DNA of 28,092 nt from Clostridiaceae bacterium (GCA_016293225.1 JAEDEQ010000016.1:1-28092); one strand, 5' to 3'; counted from the stretch's first letter, positions 16,046-23,914 are shown. The notes: generated by a model not told the origin, from the sequence alone. Numbers and translations are program-made.

Positions 16046-16074
16046 TGAACGGATTGTAAATTTTATAAAATGTC

Positions 16075-16103
16075 TTGCTATTGTACGCACATACAGGTAT
16101 AAT
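16075..16103 (+). promoter_or_regulatory. Predicted promoter of the toxin-antitoxin operon
   Basis: TTGCTA (16075-16080), a 17-bp spacer and a perfect TATAAT (16098-16103), 35 bp before the antitoxin start codon. It lies inside an in-frame upstream extension of the antitoxin frame, which argues against the earlier TTG start. Confidence 0.7.
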
Positions 16104-16137
16104 AAAATTAGAAAAATATCTGAAAGGCTGTGTTTAT

Positions 16138-16446
16138 ATGGCGGCAAAATCAGCAAATCTCTATGCTCGTATTGAGCCGGATGTGAAAGAAAAGGCAGAA
16201 GGCATTTTATCAGCACTGGGCATTCCTGCTTCCAATGCTATCAATATGTTTTATAAACAGATTATTCTTCAAAGAGGACTTCCGTTTGATGTGAAGCTTC
16301 CATCTTCTCGTCCTGTAGATATGTCCGCTTTATCAGAATCAGAGCTGAATGCAGAACTTGAGAAAGGATATGCGGATATCAAAACCGGAAGAACGAAAGA
16401 GGCTGGTGCAGCTTTTGCAGACATCCGTAAGGATTATAATCTATGA
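16138..16446 (+). CDS. RelB/DinJ-family antitoxin
   Basis: A 102-residue protein. The N-terminal NLYARIEPDVKEKAEGILSALGIPASNAINMFYKQI is a ribbon-helix-helix pattern typical of RelB/DinJ antitoxins, which bind their own promoter and neutralise a RelE/YafQ-type partner. The C-terminal part is acidic then mixed, as expected for a toxin-wrapping tail. The start is the ATG giving MAAKSANLYAR, with GAAAGG upstream at slightly long spacing. Its TGA overlaps the toxin ATG by 4 bp. Codon use is more AT-rich than in the neighbours, suggesting horizontal arrival. Likely autorepressed through the promoter at 16075-16103. Confidence 0.9.
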   Translation: MAAKSANLYARIEPDVKEKAEGILSALGIPASNAINMFYKQIILQRGLPFDVKLPSSRPVDMSALSESELNAELEKGYADIKTGRTKEAGAAFADIRKDYNL

Positions 16447-16772
16447 TTTATACTGTCAAGGTTACAGATCAGGCAGATAATGACATCCGTAATATCTATG
16501 AGTATATTGCATATGAGCTGCAGTCACCGGAGAATGCCGGTGGTCAGCTGGACAGAATAGAAAAGTGTATTATGAGTCTCAAATCTATGCCGGAACGATA
16601 TCGTTTTTATGATAGAGAACCGTGGAAAAGCCGTGGACTTCATATTGTTCCTGTAGATAATTACTGCATCCTTTATATTGTTGATAATGGTAATACGACA
16701 GTTTCTATCATGCGCGTGATGTATGGAGGTCGTGATATCAATACTCAGCTTGATAAATATACAAAAATTTAA
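16443..16772 (+). CDS. RelE/ParE-superfamily toxin
   Basis: A 109-residue protein paired by a 4-bp overlap with the RelB-like antitoxin. The layout fits the RelE/ParE fold: an N-terminal strand (YTVKVTDQADNDI), a helical hairpin with IYEYIAYEL, then a basic strand region (RGLHIVPVDNYCILYIV) and the late IMRVMYGGRD seen in many ParE/RelE proteins. RelE types cleave mRNA on ribosomes and ParE types poison gyrase; the sequence alone does not decide between them, although a RelB/DinJ partner favours the RNase type. It appears intact and ends at a terminator. Confidence 0.88.
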   Translation: MIYTVKVTDQADNDIRNIYEYIAYELQSPENAGGQLDRIEKCIMSLKSMPERYRFYDREPWKSRGLHIVPVDNYCILYIVDNGNTTVSIMRVMYGGRDINTQLDKYTKI

Positions 16773-16774
16773 GA

Positions 16775-16822
16775 AGAGGCTGCCGCATATCTTTTGATTG
16801 ATTTGCGGCGGCCTCTTGCTTT
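16775..16822 (+). terminator. Terminator between the toxin and potD genes
   Basis: AGAGGCTGCCGC pairs with GCGGCGGCCTCT (one T-G wobble) across an 18-nt loop and is followed by a T-rich tail. On the minus strand the same stem ends before a T-rich stretch, so it may also serve the converging pot operon. Confidence 0.75.
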
Positions 16823-16828
16823 TTTACT

Positions 16829-18046
16829 TTATGTATTCGGAAAATCGTACCAATACTCGCGCTTTTTCTTTTTGATGTATGAGTAAACAACATAAGCGGC
16901 AAAGCACACTCCGACAACGGAAAAGCCGACATAGATATGCGTATTGCTGCTTCCGGCAACCTTTATATCGTTCCAAAGGCTTGCAAAACGCTCAAGCGTC
17001 TCCTGCGGAAGATTGTGGAAGTACTCAACATCCGGCATACTATCCTCATCGGGATAAAGCAGCTTGTTTTCGGCATAATCGGCGTAATCGGGATTGTTAA
17101 CAACGCCGGTGTTCGGGCTTGCATAACCGATGTACCATGCATTGCAAAGGCCGATCTCCGGGTCAAGCATGAAATTGATGTACTTCATTGCGGCGGAAAC
17201 GTTCTGCGCGCATTCCGGAATACACATTGCGTCAACAAAAATGTTCACGCCCTCTTTCGGATAGACAAACGCAAGGTCGGGGTTAACGTCATGCATTGTG
17301 ATAAAGTCTCCGACATAATACGGCACCATGGCTGCTTCGCCGCTCTCCATTTTGTTATAGACCTCGTCCATAACATAACCCTGAAGAAGAGGCTTCTGGT
17401 CAATGAGCATCTGGGCAACATCGGAAAGCTCCTTTTCGTCTGTGGAGTTAAAGGAGTAGCCGAGAATTTTTTGCGGGATTGCAAAAGCGTCGCGCGGATT
17501 GTCAATCATAAGGATTTTTCCTGCATATTTTTCGTCCCACATGATTTTCCAGCTGTCAGGAGTTTCGGTAACCACCTTGGTGTTATAGATGAGACCAACC
17601 ATTCCGACATTATAGGGAACACAGTATTCATCATTTTCGTCAAAATACATTCCGCGATACTTCTCGTCGATGTAGTGATAATTCGGAAGCGATTTGACAT
17701 CAAACTTCTGAAGAAGGTTTTCATCAATCATGCGCTCAATCATGTAATCGGACGGAACAATGATATCATAGCTTGCGCCGCCGTTTTTGATTTTTGCATA
17801 CATATCCTCATTGCTTTCAAAGGTGACGTAATTGACCTTGATTCCGGTCAGCTTTTCAAACTCCTTGTTGACATCGAGCATTCCGTCCTCATAGCTGTCG
17901 CTGATATATTCGCCCCAGTTGAAAACATTCAGAACCTCGCCCTTTTTTGCGCCCTTATAGTATTCCTCATGCTCATAAGCAGAGCAGTTCAAAACGCAGG
18001 CGCAGACGATAAACGAGCAGACAAGGGCAAAAATAACCTTTTTCAT
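16829..18046 (-). CDS. potD: Spermidine/putrescine ABC transporter, substrate-binding protein PotD with C-terminal membrane anchor
   Basis: A 405-residue extracellular binding protein of the PotD/PotF family that captures polyamines and hands them to PotBC. The signal peptide is followed by VLNVFNWGEYI, the family's N-terminal hallmark, then SYDIIVPSDYMIERM and YCVPYNVGMVGLIYN. No standard lipobox is clear around the signal peptide cysteines. Instead the C-terminus has a hydrophobic helix (IYVGFSVVGVCFAAYVVYSYI) followed by KKKKR, which would tether the protein to the membrane. The start codon overlaps the potC stop by one base (TAATG). It is the last gene of potABCD. Confidence 0.93.
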   Translation of the reverse strand: MKKVIFALVCSFIVCACVLNCSAYEHEEYYKGAKKGEVLNVFNWGEYISDSYEDGMLDVNKEFEKLTGIKVNYVTFESNEDMYAKIKNGGASYDIIVPSDYMIERMIDENLLQKFDVKSLPNYHYIDEKYRGMYFDENDEYCVPYNVGMVGLIYNTKVVTETPDSWKIMWDEKYAGKILMIDNPRDAFAIPQKILGYSFNSTDEKELSDVAQMLIDQKPLLQGYVMDEVYNKMESGEAAMVPYYVGDFITMHDVNPDLAFVYPKEGVNIFVDAMCIPECAQNVSAAMKYINFMLDPEIGLCNAWYIGYASPNTGVVNNPDYADYAENKLLYPDEDSMPDVEYFHNLPQETLERFASLWNDIKVAGSSNTHIYVGFSVVGVCFAAYVVYSYIKKKKREYWYDFPNT

Positions 18047-18882
18047 TATTCCTGCACCTCCTTGTCAAGCTTGTTTTTAAGCTTCCTTTCGCCGTGTATC
18101 TGCGAAAGGTTGAGAGCAACAAGCAGGAGAAGAATTGTTGCAAAAATGAGGGTTGAAAGCGCATACATATCCGGTGTGACGCGCTTTTTTGTCATTGAAA
18201 AAATGCGTATCGGCAGCGTTTCAAAGGACGGCCCCTGTGTGAAATAGCTGATTACAAAATCGTCAAGCGAAAGCGTGAACGACATCATAAGGCCGGACGT
18301 GATGCCCGTCATGATTGACGGGAGCGTAACCTTGAAAAACGCCTGAACCGGTGTGCAGCCGAGATCCATCGCCGCCTCCGGAAGACGGGGATCCATCTGT
18401 CGCAGCTTCGGCAAAACCGAAAGGATAACATACGGCAGGTTGAACGTAACGTGGGCAATGAGCATTGTCCAAAAGCCGAGCGCGTCAACAACGCCGATGA
18501 GCTTAGCGGCAAAAACAAAAAGCAGCATCATTGAAATACCGGTGACTATCTCCGGATTCATCATCGGAATGTTGGTCACACTCATTGTTGTGCGTTTTAC
18601 CCATTTGCTCTTCATTGCATCAATGCCGACGGCCGCCGCAGTACCCATCACGGTTGCGATAAGCGAGGAGGATACGGCAAGAATGAGGGTGTTTGCAACC
18701 GCCTTCATCGTTCCCTCGTCATGAAGCAGAGAGGTATACCAACGAGTTGAGAAACCGGCAAAAACGCTTGTGCTGACCGAAGAGTTGAAAGAGAAGAAAA
18801 TCATTACAACTATCGGCGCATAAAGGAAAATCATGATAAGCGCAACATAAAGTTTTGAAAGCGGAGACATTTTTGTTTTCAT
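18046..18882 (-). CDS. potC: Spermidine/putrescine ABC transporter permease PotC
   Basis: A 278-residue inner permease subunit with about six transmembrane helices. The cytoplasmic coupling loop EAAMDLGCTPVQAFFKVTLPSI is the EAA motif that contacts the ATPase. The order after potB and before potD matches the standard polyamine operon. Its start overlaps the potB stop by 4 bp, and its stop shares a base with the potD start, so expression is translationally coupled. The length is usual for PotC. Confidence 0.93.
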   Translation of the reverse strand: MKTKMSPLSKLYVALIMIFLYAPIVVMIFFSFNSSVSTSVFAGFSTRWYTSLLHDEGTMKAVANTLILAVSSSLIATVMGTAAAVGIDAMKSKWVKRTTMSVTNIPMMNPEIVTGISMMLLFVFAAKLIGVVDALGFWTMLIAHVTFNLPYVILSVLPKLRQMDPRLPEAAMDLGCTPVQAFFKVTLPSIMTGITSGLMMSFTLSLDDFVISYFTQGPSFETLPIRIFSMTKKRVTPDMYALSTLIFATILLLLVALNLSQIHGERKLKNKLDKEVQE

Positions 18883-19706
18883 ATCAGAACACCTCCGTCA
18901 TCCTCGTCAGAAGTGAAGCGGTTCATAACCGCCATGCAGATGATTATCATAACCATCAGAACGAGCGAAAGCGCCGCCCCGAGGTTATAGTTGTTTGAGG
19001 ATTTGAACTGCATTTCAATGATATCGCCGATGAGGGAAACGGTGTTTCCGCCAAGCTTTTTTGAAATGTAAAAGGTTGAAACGGACGGAACAAAAACCAT
19101 TGTAAAGCCCGAAGCAATACCCGGCAGGCTCAACGGGAGAATGATTTTTGAAAGAACGGAAAGCTTGTTTGCGCCGAGATCTTCTGCGGCTTCAATCAAT
19201 CCATGGTCAAGCTTTGCCATGATTGAATAAAGCGGCAGAATCATATAGGGTATATAGTTATACACCATTCCGAGAACAACCGCCCCGTCGGTATTTATCA
19301 TTTTAAGCGGCGGAAGATGCAAAAAGCCGAGTGCAGTATTGATTATTCCGGTATCCTGCAAAAGGATCATGAGCGAGTATGTCCTGATGAGAAGATTCAT
19401 CCACATCGGGAGCATGACGAGCATCATCATTGTTCGCTGAACATTCGTTGTGCTTCGCGCCATAATGTAGGCAAGCGGATAGGAAATGACAAGGCTGATT
19501 ATCGTTGCAATAAAACCGAGCCAGATTGAATTGAGCATGATGTCTCTGTAGCGGCCGATGTCCTTGATATATTCAAGCGAAAATGCGCCCGAAGCATCCG
19601 TAAGGGAGTAATAGACAACAAAAATCAACGGAACAATGATGAATATTGCAGCCCATATCATATACGGAGATGCAAAAAATCTTTTTGAAAGGGAGGTTTT
19701 GTTCAT
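18879..19706 (-). CDS. potB: Spermidine/putrescine ABC transporter permease PotB
   Basis: A 275-residue permease with about six transmembrane helices and the EAA loop EAAEDLGANKLSVLSKIILPLSLPG. It pairs with PotC to form the channel. The start is taken as ATG at 19706, 7 bp after GGAGG. A TTG two codons earlier would overlap the potA stop but lies only 1 bp from the Shine-Dalgarno sequence, so it is less likely. Confidence 0.92.
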   Translation of the reverse strand: MNKTSLSKRFFASPYMIWAAIFIIVPLIFVVYYSLTDASGAFSLEYIKDIGRYRDIMLNSIWLGFIATIISLVISYPLAYIMARSTTNVQRTMMMLVMLPMWMNLLIRTYSLMILLQDTGIINTALGFLHLPPLKMINTDGAVVLGMVYNYIPYMILPLYSIMAKLDHGLIEAAEDLGANKLSVLSKIILPLSLPGIASGFTMVFVPSVSTFYISKKLGGNTVSLIGDIIEMQFKSSNNYNLGAALSLVLMVMIIICMAVMNRFTSDEDDGGVLI

Positions 19707-19708
19707 TG

Positions 19709-20830
19709 TCAATCCTCCTCTTCAGTCAGATCCGAAAGCTTTTCAAGCTCATCGCTAAAGGAGCTGTAATCGCCGAACATTCCGGAATACTTGCTCTTTT
19801 TCATAACGTGGATTGCGTCCGGCTCAATCTCTATGCCTATTTTTGTTCCCACGGGGTAATAATCCGTGGTCTGGATCATCCACTTGAAATTCTGGATGTC
19901 GACAATCATTTCAAAGTGTACACCTTTGAAGGTGTTTGAAGTGATCGTGCCGATAATTGCGCCCTCCTTGACGGGAACAACATCAACATCCTCCGGACGG
20001 ATAACGATATCGACCGACTCATTAACGGCAAAGCCCTTGTCAAGGCACTGGAAAACAGCACCGGAAAACTTCGCCTTAAAGTCGTCAAGCATAACGCCGT
20101 CAAGAATATTACTTTCACCGATGAAATCTGCAACAAAAGCATTCTTCGGCTCGTTATATATATCAAGCGGGGTTCCCACCTGCTGAATCTGTCCCTCGTT
20201 CATAACAACAACACGGTCGCTCATTGAAAGCGCTTCCTGCTGGTCGTGGGTGACGAAAATGAATGTTATGCCGAGCCTTTTCTGAATGTTTTTCAGTTCA
20301 ACCTGCATGTCCTTGCGAAGCTTGAGGTCGAGCGCGGCAAGCGGCTCGTCAAGCAAAAGAACGCGCGGCTCTACGGCAAGCGCCCTTGCAATGGCGACCC
20401 TTTGCTGCTGACCGCCGGAAAGCGAGGCAACATTCCTGCGCTGAAAACCCTTGAGGTTAACAAGCGAGAGCATTTCCTCAACCTTTTTGCTGATATCCTT
20501 TTCTTTCATTCGCTTGTTGCGCAGACCGAAAGCAATGTTTTCATAAACATTGAGATGCGGAAAAAGCTGGTATCGCTGGAAAATTGTGTTAACTTGCCGT
20601 TTATGCGGCGGGAGATTGTTGATGTCCTTACCTTCAAACATGACGCTGCCGCTGTCAGCCTCAAGGAAACCTGCGATAATCCGCAGCATTGTTGTTTTTC
20701 CGCAGCCTGACGGGCCGAGGAACGTTATGAACTCCTTGTCCTTGATGTCGAGTTCAATGTTGTCAAGAATAATTTCATCGTCAAACTTCTTTGAAATACC
20801 CTTGAGTGAGATGATAGTGTTGTCTTCCAT
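19709..20830 (-). CDS. potA: Spermidine/putrescine ABC transporter ATP-binding protein PotA
   Basis: A 373-residue ATPase that powers polyamine import. Walker A GPSGCGKTT lies near residue 38, Q-loop region FQRYQLFPHL near 86, signature LSGGQQQRVAIARAL near 139, Walker B VLLLDEPLAALD near 159 and the His switch FVTHDQ near 192. The C-terminal 130 residues form the TOBE-like regulatory domain typical of PotA/MalK. It is the first gene of the operon; AAGGGG lies about 11 bp before the ATG, and a hairpin sits just upstream of that site. The last codons overlap the region holding the potB ribosome binding site. Confidence 0.95.
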   Translation of the reverse strand: MEDNTIISLKGISKKFDDEIILDNIELDIKDKEFITFLGPSGCGKTTMLRIIAGFLEADSGSVMFEGKDINNLPPHKRQVNTIFQRYQLFPHLNVYENIAFGLRNKRMKEKDISKKVEEMLSLVNLKGFQRRNVASLSGGQQQRVAIARALAVEPRVLLLDEPLAALDLKLRKDMQVELKNIQKRLGITFIFVTHDQQEALSMSDRVVVMNEGQIQQVGTPLDIYNEPKNAFVADFIGESNILDGVMLDDFKAKFSGAVFQCLDKGFAVNESVDIVIRPEDVDVVPVKEGAIIGTITSNTFKGVHFEMIVDIQNFKWMIQTTDYYPVGTKIGIEIEPDAIHVMKKSKYSGMFGDYSSFSDELEKLSDLTEEED

Positions 20831-20852
20831 TACGATACAGACCCCTTTCCCT

Positions 20853-20881
20853 GCATAGCAAAGTATTTTCTTTTGCCATGC
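20853..20881 (-). promoter_or_regulatory. Hairpin next to the potA ribosome binding site
   Basis: On the minus strand GCATGGCAAA pairs with TTTGCTATGC (one G-U wobble) around a 9-nt loop. The stem ends about 8 bp before the GGGG of the potA ribosome binding site, a position where it could affect initiation. Confidence 0.5.
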
Positions 20882-20920
20882 CCGCTCGAATTGTTATCAT
20901 GAATCAACTTTGAAATAAAT

Positions 20921-21042
20921 AAAAAAAGCCGCCGTGAGAACTCCGCCTGACGGACGTGTTCCCTCGTCGGTTACCACGGGTATATTAAGCAGCGCAAAAC
21001 GCGCCTACAAAACATACGGTGAACTTCAAAATTGAATTCATC
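20921..21042 (-). ncRNA. Structured leader RNA of the pot operon (possible attenuator or small RNA)
   Basis: From the promoter at 21049-21077 a transcript of about 120 nt would run to a GC-rich segment ending in seven T residues (20927-20921). Possible pairings include TTCAA/TTGAA near the 5' end, GCGC-GTTTT-GCGC, CGTG with CACG, and CCGTGG with TCACGG near the 3' end; several exclude each other, as in a switch. I could not assign it to a riboswitch class I know, nor firmly to 6S, SRP or tmRNA. It may be a polyamine-responsive leader, or a separate small RNA terminated before potA. Confidence 0.45.
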
Positions 21043-21048
21043 TCCCAT

Positions 21049-21077
21049 ACTATAAAGCAAAATACGGCAAATGTCAA
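21049..21077 (-). promoter_or_regulatory. Strong predicted promoter upstream of the pot operon
   Basis: On the minus strand a perfect TTGACA (21077-21072), a 17-bp spacer and TATAGT (21054-21049). It would begin a transcript near 21042, about 212 nt before the potA start codon. Confidence 0.8.
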
Positions 21078-21145
21078 CAGTTTTTGAAAAAATCCTGCAC
21101 ATTTTTCCGATGCGATTTATCATTATTTATACACAGCAATCAAAC

Positions 21146-21191
21146 AAAAAAAGGTCTGCCACATCTCGGCATTGGCCGAAAGCAGCAGACC
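21146..21191 (-). terminator. Intrinsic terminator of the secreted hydrolase gene
   Basis: On the minus strand GGTCTGC pairs with GCAGACC, with an inner TCGGC-CAAT-GCCGA hairpin, followed by TTTTTTT. It begins 14 bp after the stop codon. Confidence 0.9.
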
Positions 21192-21204
21192 GTGTTCAAA
21201 TTTT

Positions 21205-23028
21205 TCAACGGAAGAATCCCTCGCCGCCGAAACGGTCAAAGAGGAACTTGTCAAGCGTTTCTATGAACGAAAGCTTGGAAAGGCTGAATTCTTCCTTTCC
21301 CTTTTCCGGTTCAAGACCGACCTTGCGCATGGCTTCAAGAAGCTCTTCATTCGCTTTTTCCGTTTTTTCAATGTTGCAGGAAGTGTCCCGGATAACTGCA
21401 AGTGCGTTTTCATACGCCGGGCGAAGTATTTCTTTCTGCTGGGCAGAAATGGTGTCTCCCTCCATCGCTTCAACGGCGGCAAAAAGCCTTCCCTGCGGAA
21501 CTCTTGTCATTGCACGGCTGTTGCGTGCACCGTTAAACTGCGGAAAGAGCGTCGTTGAGGAAACATCCCTGACTGCACCGTTGAGAATGAGGGCGGTAAG
21601 GCGGATAACGGCGTCATTACGTCCGACCTCATGGTGCTGACCGGAGAAGAACCACGTTCTGTCCGGAAAAAGACAGGTGGAGGCGTCAACGCACTTATCG
21701 GGTGAAATGTACTTTGAATCGTGCGACTCAAGATATTCTTTGCTAAACTGCGTTTTTGCCTTAACGGCAGTTGCTCCGAGCGAGGTTGAGGAAACCGGAA
21801 TGATTCCGTCGCTGTTTGCGCTCTCGGAAGATTTTACGACGCCGAAAAAGGAGTAGTCGCCGTCGGTATAGGAAAGGTTATAGCCGCAGACGGAGAAAAT
21901 TTCGGTTCCGTTTTTGCTCATTGAAATAAGATTGTTTTTCAGATTCAACCTTGCCTGCTGGAACGCGTCGGTCTTTGTTCGCAGAACATCGTTTTTAATC
22001 CATTTATCGGCAAGAGCTTCATATCTTTCGGCAGGAACCATTGCCCAGAATTGAGGATTGTTGACAATCAATGTGTCGTGCAGAGTGCCGTATGCGGCAG
22101 AAACAATACCTTCAAAAAGCTTGCGAGGCATCAGGTGAAGCAGAATATTGACAAGGTTTCCGAGCGTTCTGTCTCCGGTAAGGCTTTCCATGACTATAGG
22201 GAAATACTCTTTTCTGAAAAAATCATCGGAAACATTGAAATCTCTGTCAATAAAATCGGCAATAATATCCGTTCCGTTGAGGAGCGAAACCATGTTGACA
22301 ATTTTGTGTACCTTTGAAAGGTTTTTGCCTGTCTCGGCATAGGCCGAAAGCATTGTTCCGCCAAGGCTGACCGTGGCAAGGTTAACTTTTTCTGCCCCCG
22401 TTTTTTCAAGAACGGCGTCAATAAAGCCGTCAATACCCTTTGCGCTTTCCATCGGATCTCCGAAAAGGGCAAAGGTATAAAGGAAGAGATTATTCTCTCC
22501 GCAAACTTCGGCAATCGGCTCAACGGGGAGCATGGTATAGAAAAACTTCTTATCGCTCTCATTCATTTCCGAAACAGGAACATCAAAAGTCTTTGTTACA
22601 AGATTGTTGACACTGCTTCCGTCAGGATTCATGTCCATGTAGTGCATGAGGTCATACACAAGAGTTGAAATTCCCTCTGTTGCTCCGATATCCCTCTGAA
22701 GCAGAAGGCTTGCAAGCAGACGGGGAACAAGCTTAACAATATCCTTTTTGAGAGGTGTCCGGTCAAGCAGGAGCAGCGTTGAAGTCAGCTCATTGCCGTT
22801 TGAATCAAGAACAGCGCTGCCGGTTTCATCTGCAAGGTAATAAGGTGAATGGTTAATGCCCGGCAGAATAATTGTCGGATAATTGTTGCCGTCACCCTTG
22901 AGCTCGAAAAGCTCCGGATATACGGTTTTGAAATGGTTGTTTTCAACATATACCGCACCTGCACTCACTGCCAAAATACAACAGAAAGCCAGCAAAGCGG
23001 CAAGGAAAACGGAAATCAGTTTTTTCAT
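21205..23028 (-). CDS. Secreted alpha/beta-hydrolase (lipase/acyltransferase-like)
   Basis: A 607-residue exported protein with a signal peptide of about 25 residues. PTIILPGINHSPYY near residues 51-64 resembles the oxyanion loop of lipases. LATVSLGGT near 218-226 is the nucleophile elbow, with the usual first Gly replaced by Thr (T-V-S-L-G). SDGIIPVSST near 405 would hold the acidic residue and SGQHHEVGRND near 463 the catalytic His. A C-terminal helical domain ends in FGGEGFFR. This order suits triacylglycerol lipases and LCAT-like acyltransferases, but the substrate is unknown. The start ATG has AAAAGGGG 9 bp upstream. It has its own promoter, a 5'-UTR hairpin and a terminator, so it is monocistronic. 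Confidence 0.75.
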   Translation of the reverse strand: MKKLISVFLAALLAFCCILAVSAGAVYVENNHFKTVYPELFELKGDGNNYPTIILPGINHSPYYLADETGSAVLDSNGNELTSTLLLLDRTPLKKDIVKLVPRLLASLLLQRDIGATEGISTLVYDLMHYMDMNPDGSSVNNLVTKTFDVPVSEMNESDKKFFYTMLPVEPIAEVCGENNLFLYTFALFGDPMESAKGIDGFIDAVLEKTGAEKVNLATVSLGGTMLSAYAETGKNLSKVHKIVNMVSLLNGTDIIADFIDRDFNVSDDFFRKEYFPIVMESLTGDRTLGNLVNILLHLMPRKLFEGIVSAAYGTLHDTLIVNNPQFWAMVPAERYEALADKWIKNDVLRTKTDAFQQARLNLKNNLISMSKNGTEIFSVCGYNLSYTDGDYSFFGVVKSSESANSDGIIPVSSTSLGATAVKAKTQFSKEYLESHDSKYISPDKCVDASTCLFPDRTWFFSGQHHEVGRNDAVIRLTALILNGAVRDVSSTTLFPQFNGARNSRAMTRVPQGRLFAAVEAMEGDTISAQQKEILRPAYENALAVIRDTSCNIEKTEKANEELLEAMRKVGLEPEKGKEEFSLSKLSFIETLDKFLFDRFGGEGFFR

Positions 23029-23045
23029 CGGTATAATCCCCTTTT

Positions 23046-23066
23046 ACGGAAGCCGAATGCTTCCGT
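23046..23066 (-). promoter_or_regulatory. 5'-UTR hairpin of the secreted hydrolase gene
   Basis: ACGGAAGC and GCTTCCGT form a perfect 8-bp stem with a 5-nt loop, about 12 nt after the predicted transcription start and just before the AAAAGGGG ribosome binding site on the minus strand. Confidence 0.6.
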
Positions 23067-23084
23067 TTTGTATTTCTCGCTTAA

Positions 23085-23113
23085 ATATTAGCACAAAACA
23101 GCTCCGGCTGCAA
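23085..23113 (-). promoter_or_regulatory. Predicted promoter of the secreted hydrolase gene
   Basis: On the minus strand TTGCAG (23113-23108), a 17-bp spacer and TAATAT (23090-23085). Confidence 0.65.
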
Positions 23114-23246
23114 CGGAAAAATAGATTTTTGTATATTTTTTCAATCATCTTTTCTGTAAAAGAGATTTTTAATGTAGACTTTTTGTGTTTATAAACATTA
23201 AGTTATGTAATTATGATGGTTAAAATTTTAAATTCTAAAAAAGTCC

Positions 23247-23276
23247 TTGACTTTATATTATATTTCATTATATTAT
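23247..23276 (+). promoter_or_regulatory. Predicted promoter of the small Ig-like protein gene
   Basis: TTGACT (23247-23252), an 18-bp spacer and TATTAT (23271-23276) in a very AT-rich stretch. It diverges from the hydrolase promoter. The 341-bp interval between the two genes shows no further gene. Confidence 0.55.
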
Positions 23277-23369
23277 ATATTTGTAAAAAATAATATATAG
23301 GTGGCGATACCAATGGTTCATTGACCGTCCATACCGAAAAACGCAAAAAAATCAAAGGAGGAATGATTC

Positions 23370-23855
23370 ATGACCACATTTGACGAGATTAAAGAAATAT
23401 TTTCCATCAAAAGAATTATCGCAAGTCTGCTTGCCGCCCTCATGATGTTTTCGTCCGTTGTTAAAAGCGGAAAGCTCGGCAAGGTTGAGCTTGTTGTTAC
23501 AGGAGAGGTTACTACGCAAAGCGAAAAGATAAACCTTGAAATCAGAAGCTACAGCCTGAAAGAAATCGACTATTCCGAGGAATACACCATTGAGGTCAAA
23601 AAAGACGGCGAATGGGAAAAACTTGAAAGAGGTCCGATTAAGGATATTGCCATTGTCCCCTCTACGATGTTTTTTCAAAGCAGTAACGTCTCCGTTGACA
23701 TAAGATATCTTCCGGGCGGAAAGCTTGAAGCAGGCGAATACCGCATTACAAAAATGATAAAGGTTGGTTCCCGTTCAGACTTTGAGCCGTACACGGCATA
23801 CTTCACCGTTACCGAAGCGCCGGCGCAGGAGGTCACTACCGTTCCTGCGGCATAA
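23370..23855 (+). CDS. Small exported protein with a bacterial Ig-like domain (Big_14-like)
   Basis: A 161-residue protein. Residues about 15-32 are hydrophobic after a charged N-terminus and may be a signal or anchor. Residues 35-152 look like one beta-sandwich: EYTIEVKKDGEWEKLE in the middle and LEAGEYRITKMIKVG ... YTAYFTVTE at the end match the pattern I know from Big_14-type Ig-like domains (a 'dGkW' strand and a 'pGeYRi' strand). The function is unknown; such domains usually serve in surface or lipoprotein contexts. It ends in a short Thr/Pro-rich tail. GGAGG lies 9 bp before the ATG. It has its own promoter and terminator, and converges with the second GH3 gene. Confidence 0.65.
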   Translation: MTTFDEIKEIFSIKRIIASLLAALMMFSSVVKSGKLGKVELVVTGEVTTQSEKINLEIRSYSLKEIDYSEEYTIEVKKDGEWEKLERGPIKDIAIVPSTMFFQSSNVSVDIRYLPGGKLEAGEYRITKMIKVGSRSDFEPYTAYFTVTEAPAQEVTTVPAA

Positions 23856-23871
23856 CTGATACATAAAAACA

Positions 23872-23901
23872 CCGCCGGTCAGACGATCGGCGGCTTTTTT
23901 T
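23872..23901. terminator. Bidirectional terminator between the Ig-like and second GH3 genes
   Basis: CCGCCG (23872-23877) pairs with CGGCGG (23888-23893), followed by TTTTTTT on the plus strand; on the minus strand the same stem is followed by TGTTTTTATG. It serves two converging genes. Confidence 0.85.
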
Positions 23902-23914
23902 ATGCGTTTTTGGT

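Noticed and set aside
16937..18247. A 436-codon open frame on the plus strand opposite potD and the end of potC
   Set aside because: It is antisense to well-recognised transporter genes, has no ribosome binding site or family resemblance, and its composition is what the reversed codons of potD/potC would give.
20921..21042. T-box, SAM, TPP, FMN, cobalamin or c-di-GMP riboswitch
   Set aside because: None of the conserved core strings I know for these classes is present in the minus-strand leader.
23313..23324. Tiny leader frame (M-V-H-stop) after AGGTGG in the leader of the Ig-like gene
   Set aside because: Three codons with no link to a regulated structure; probably chance.
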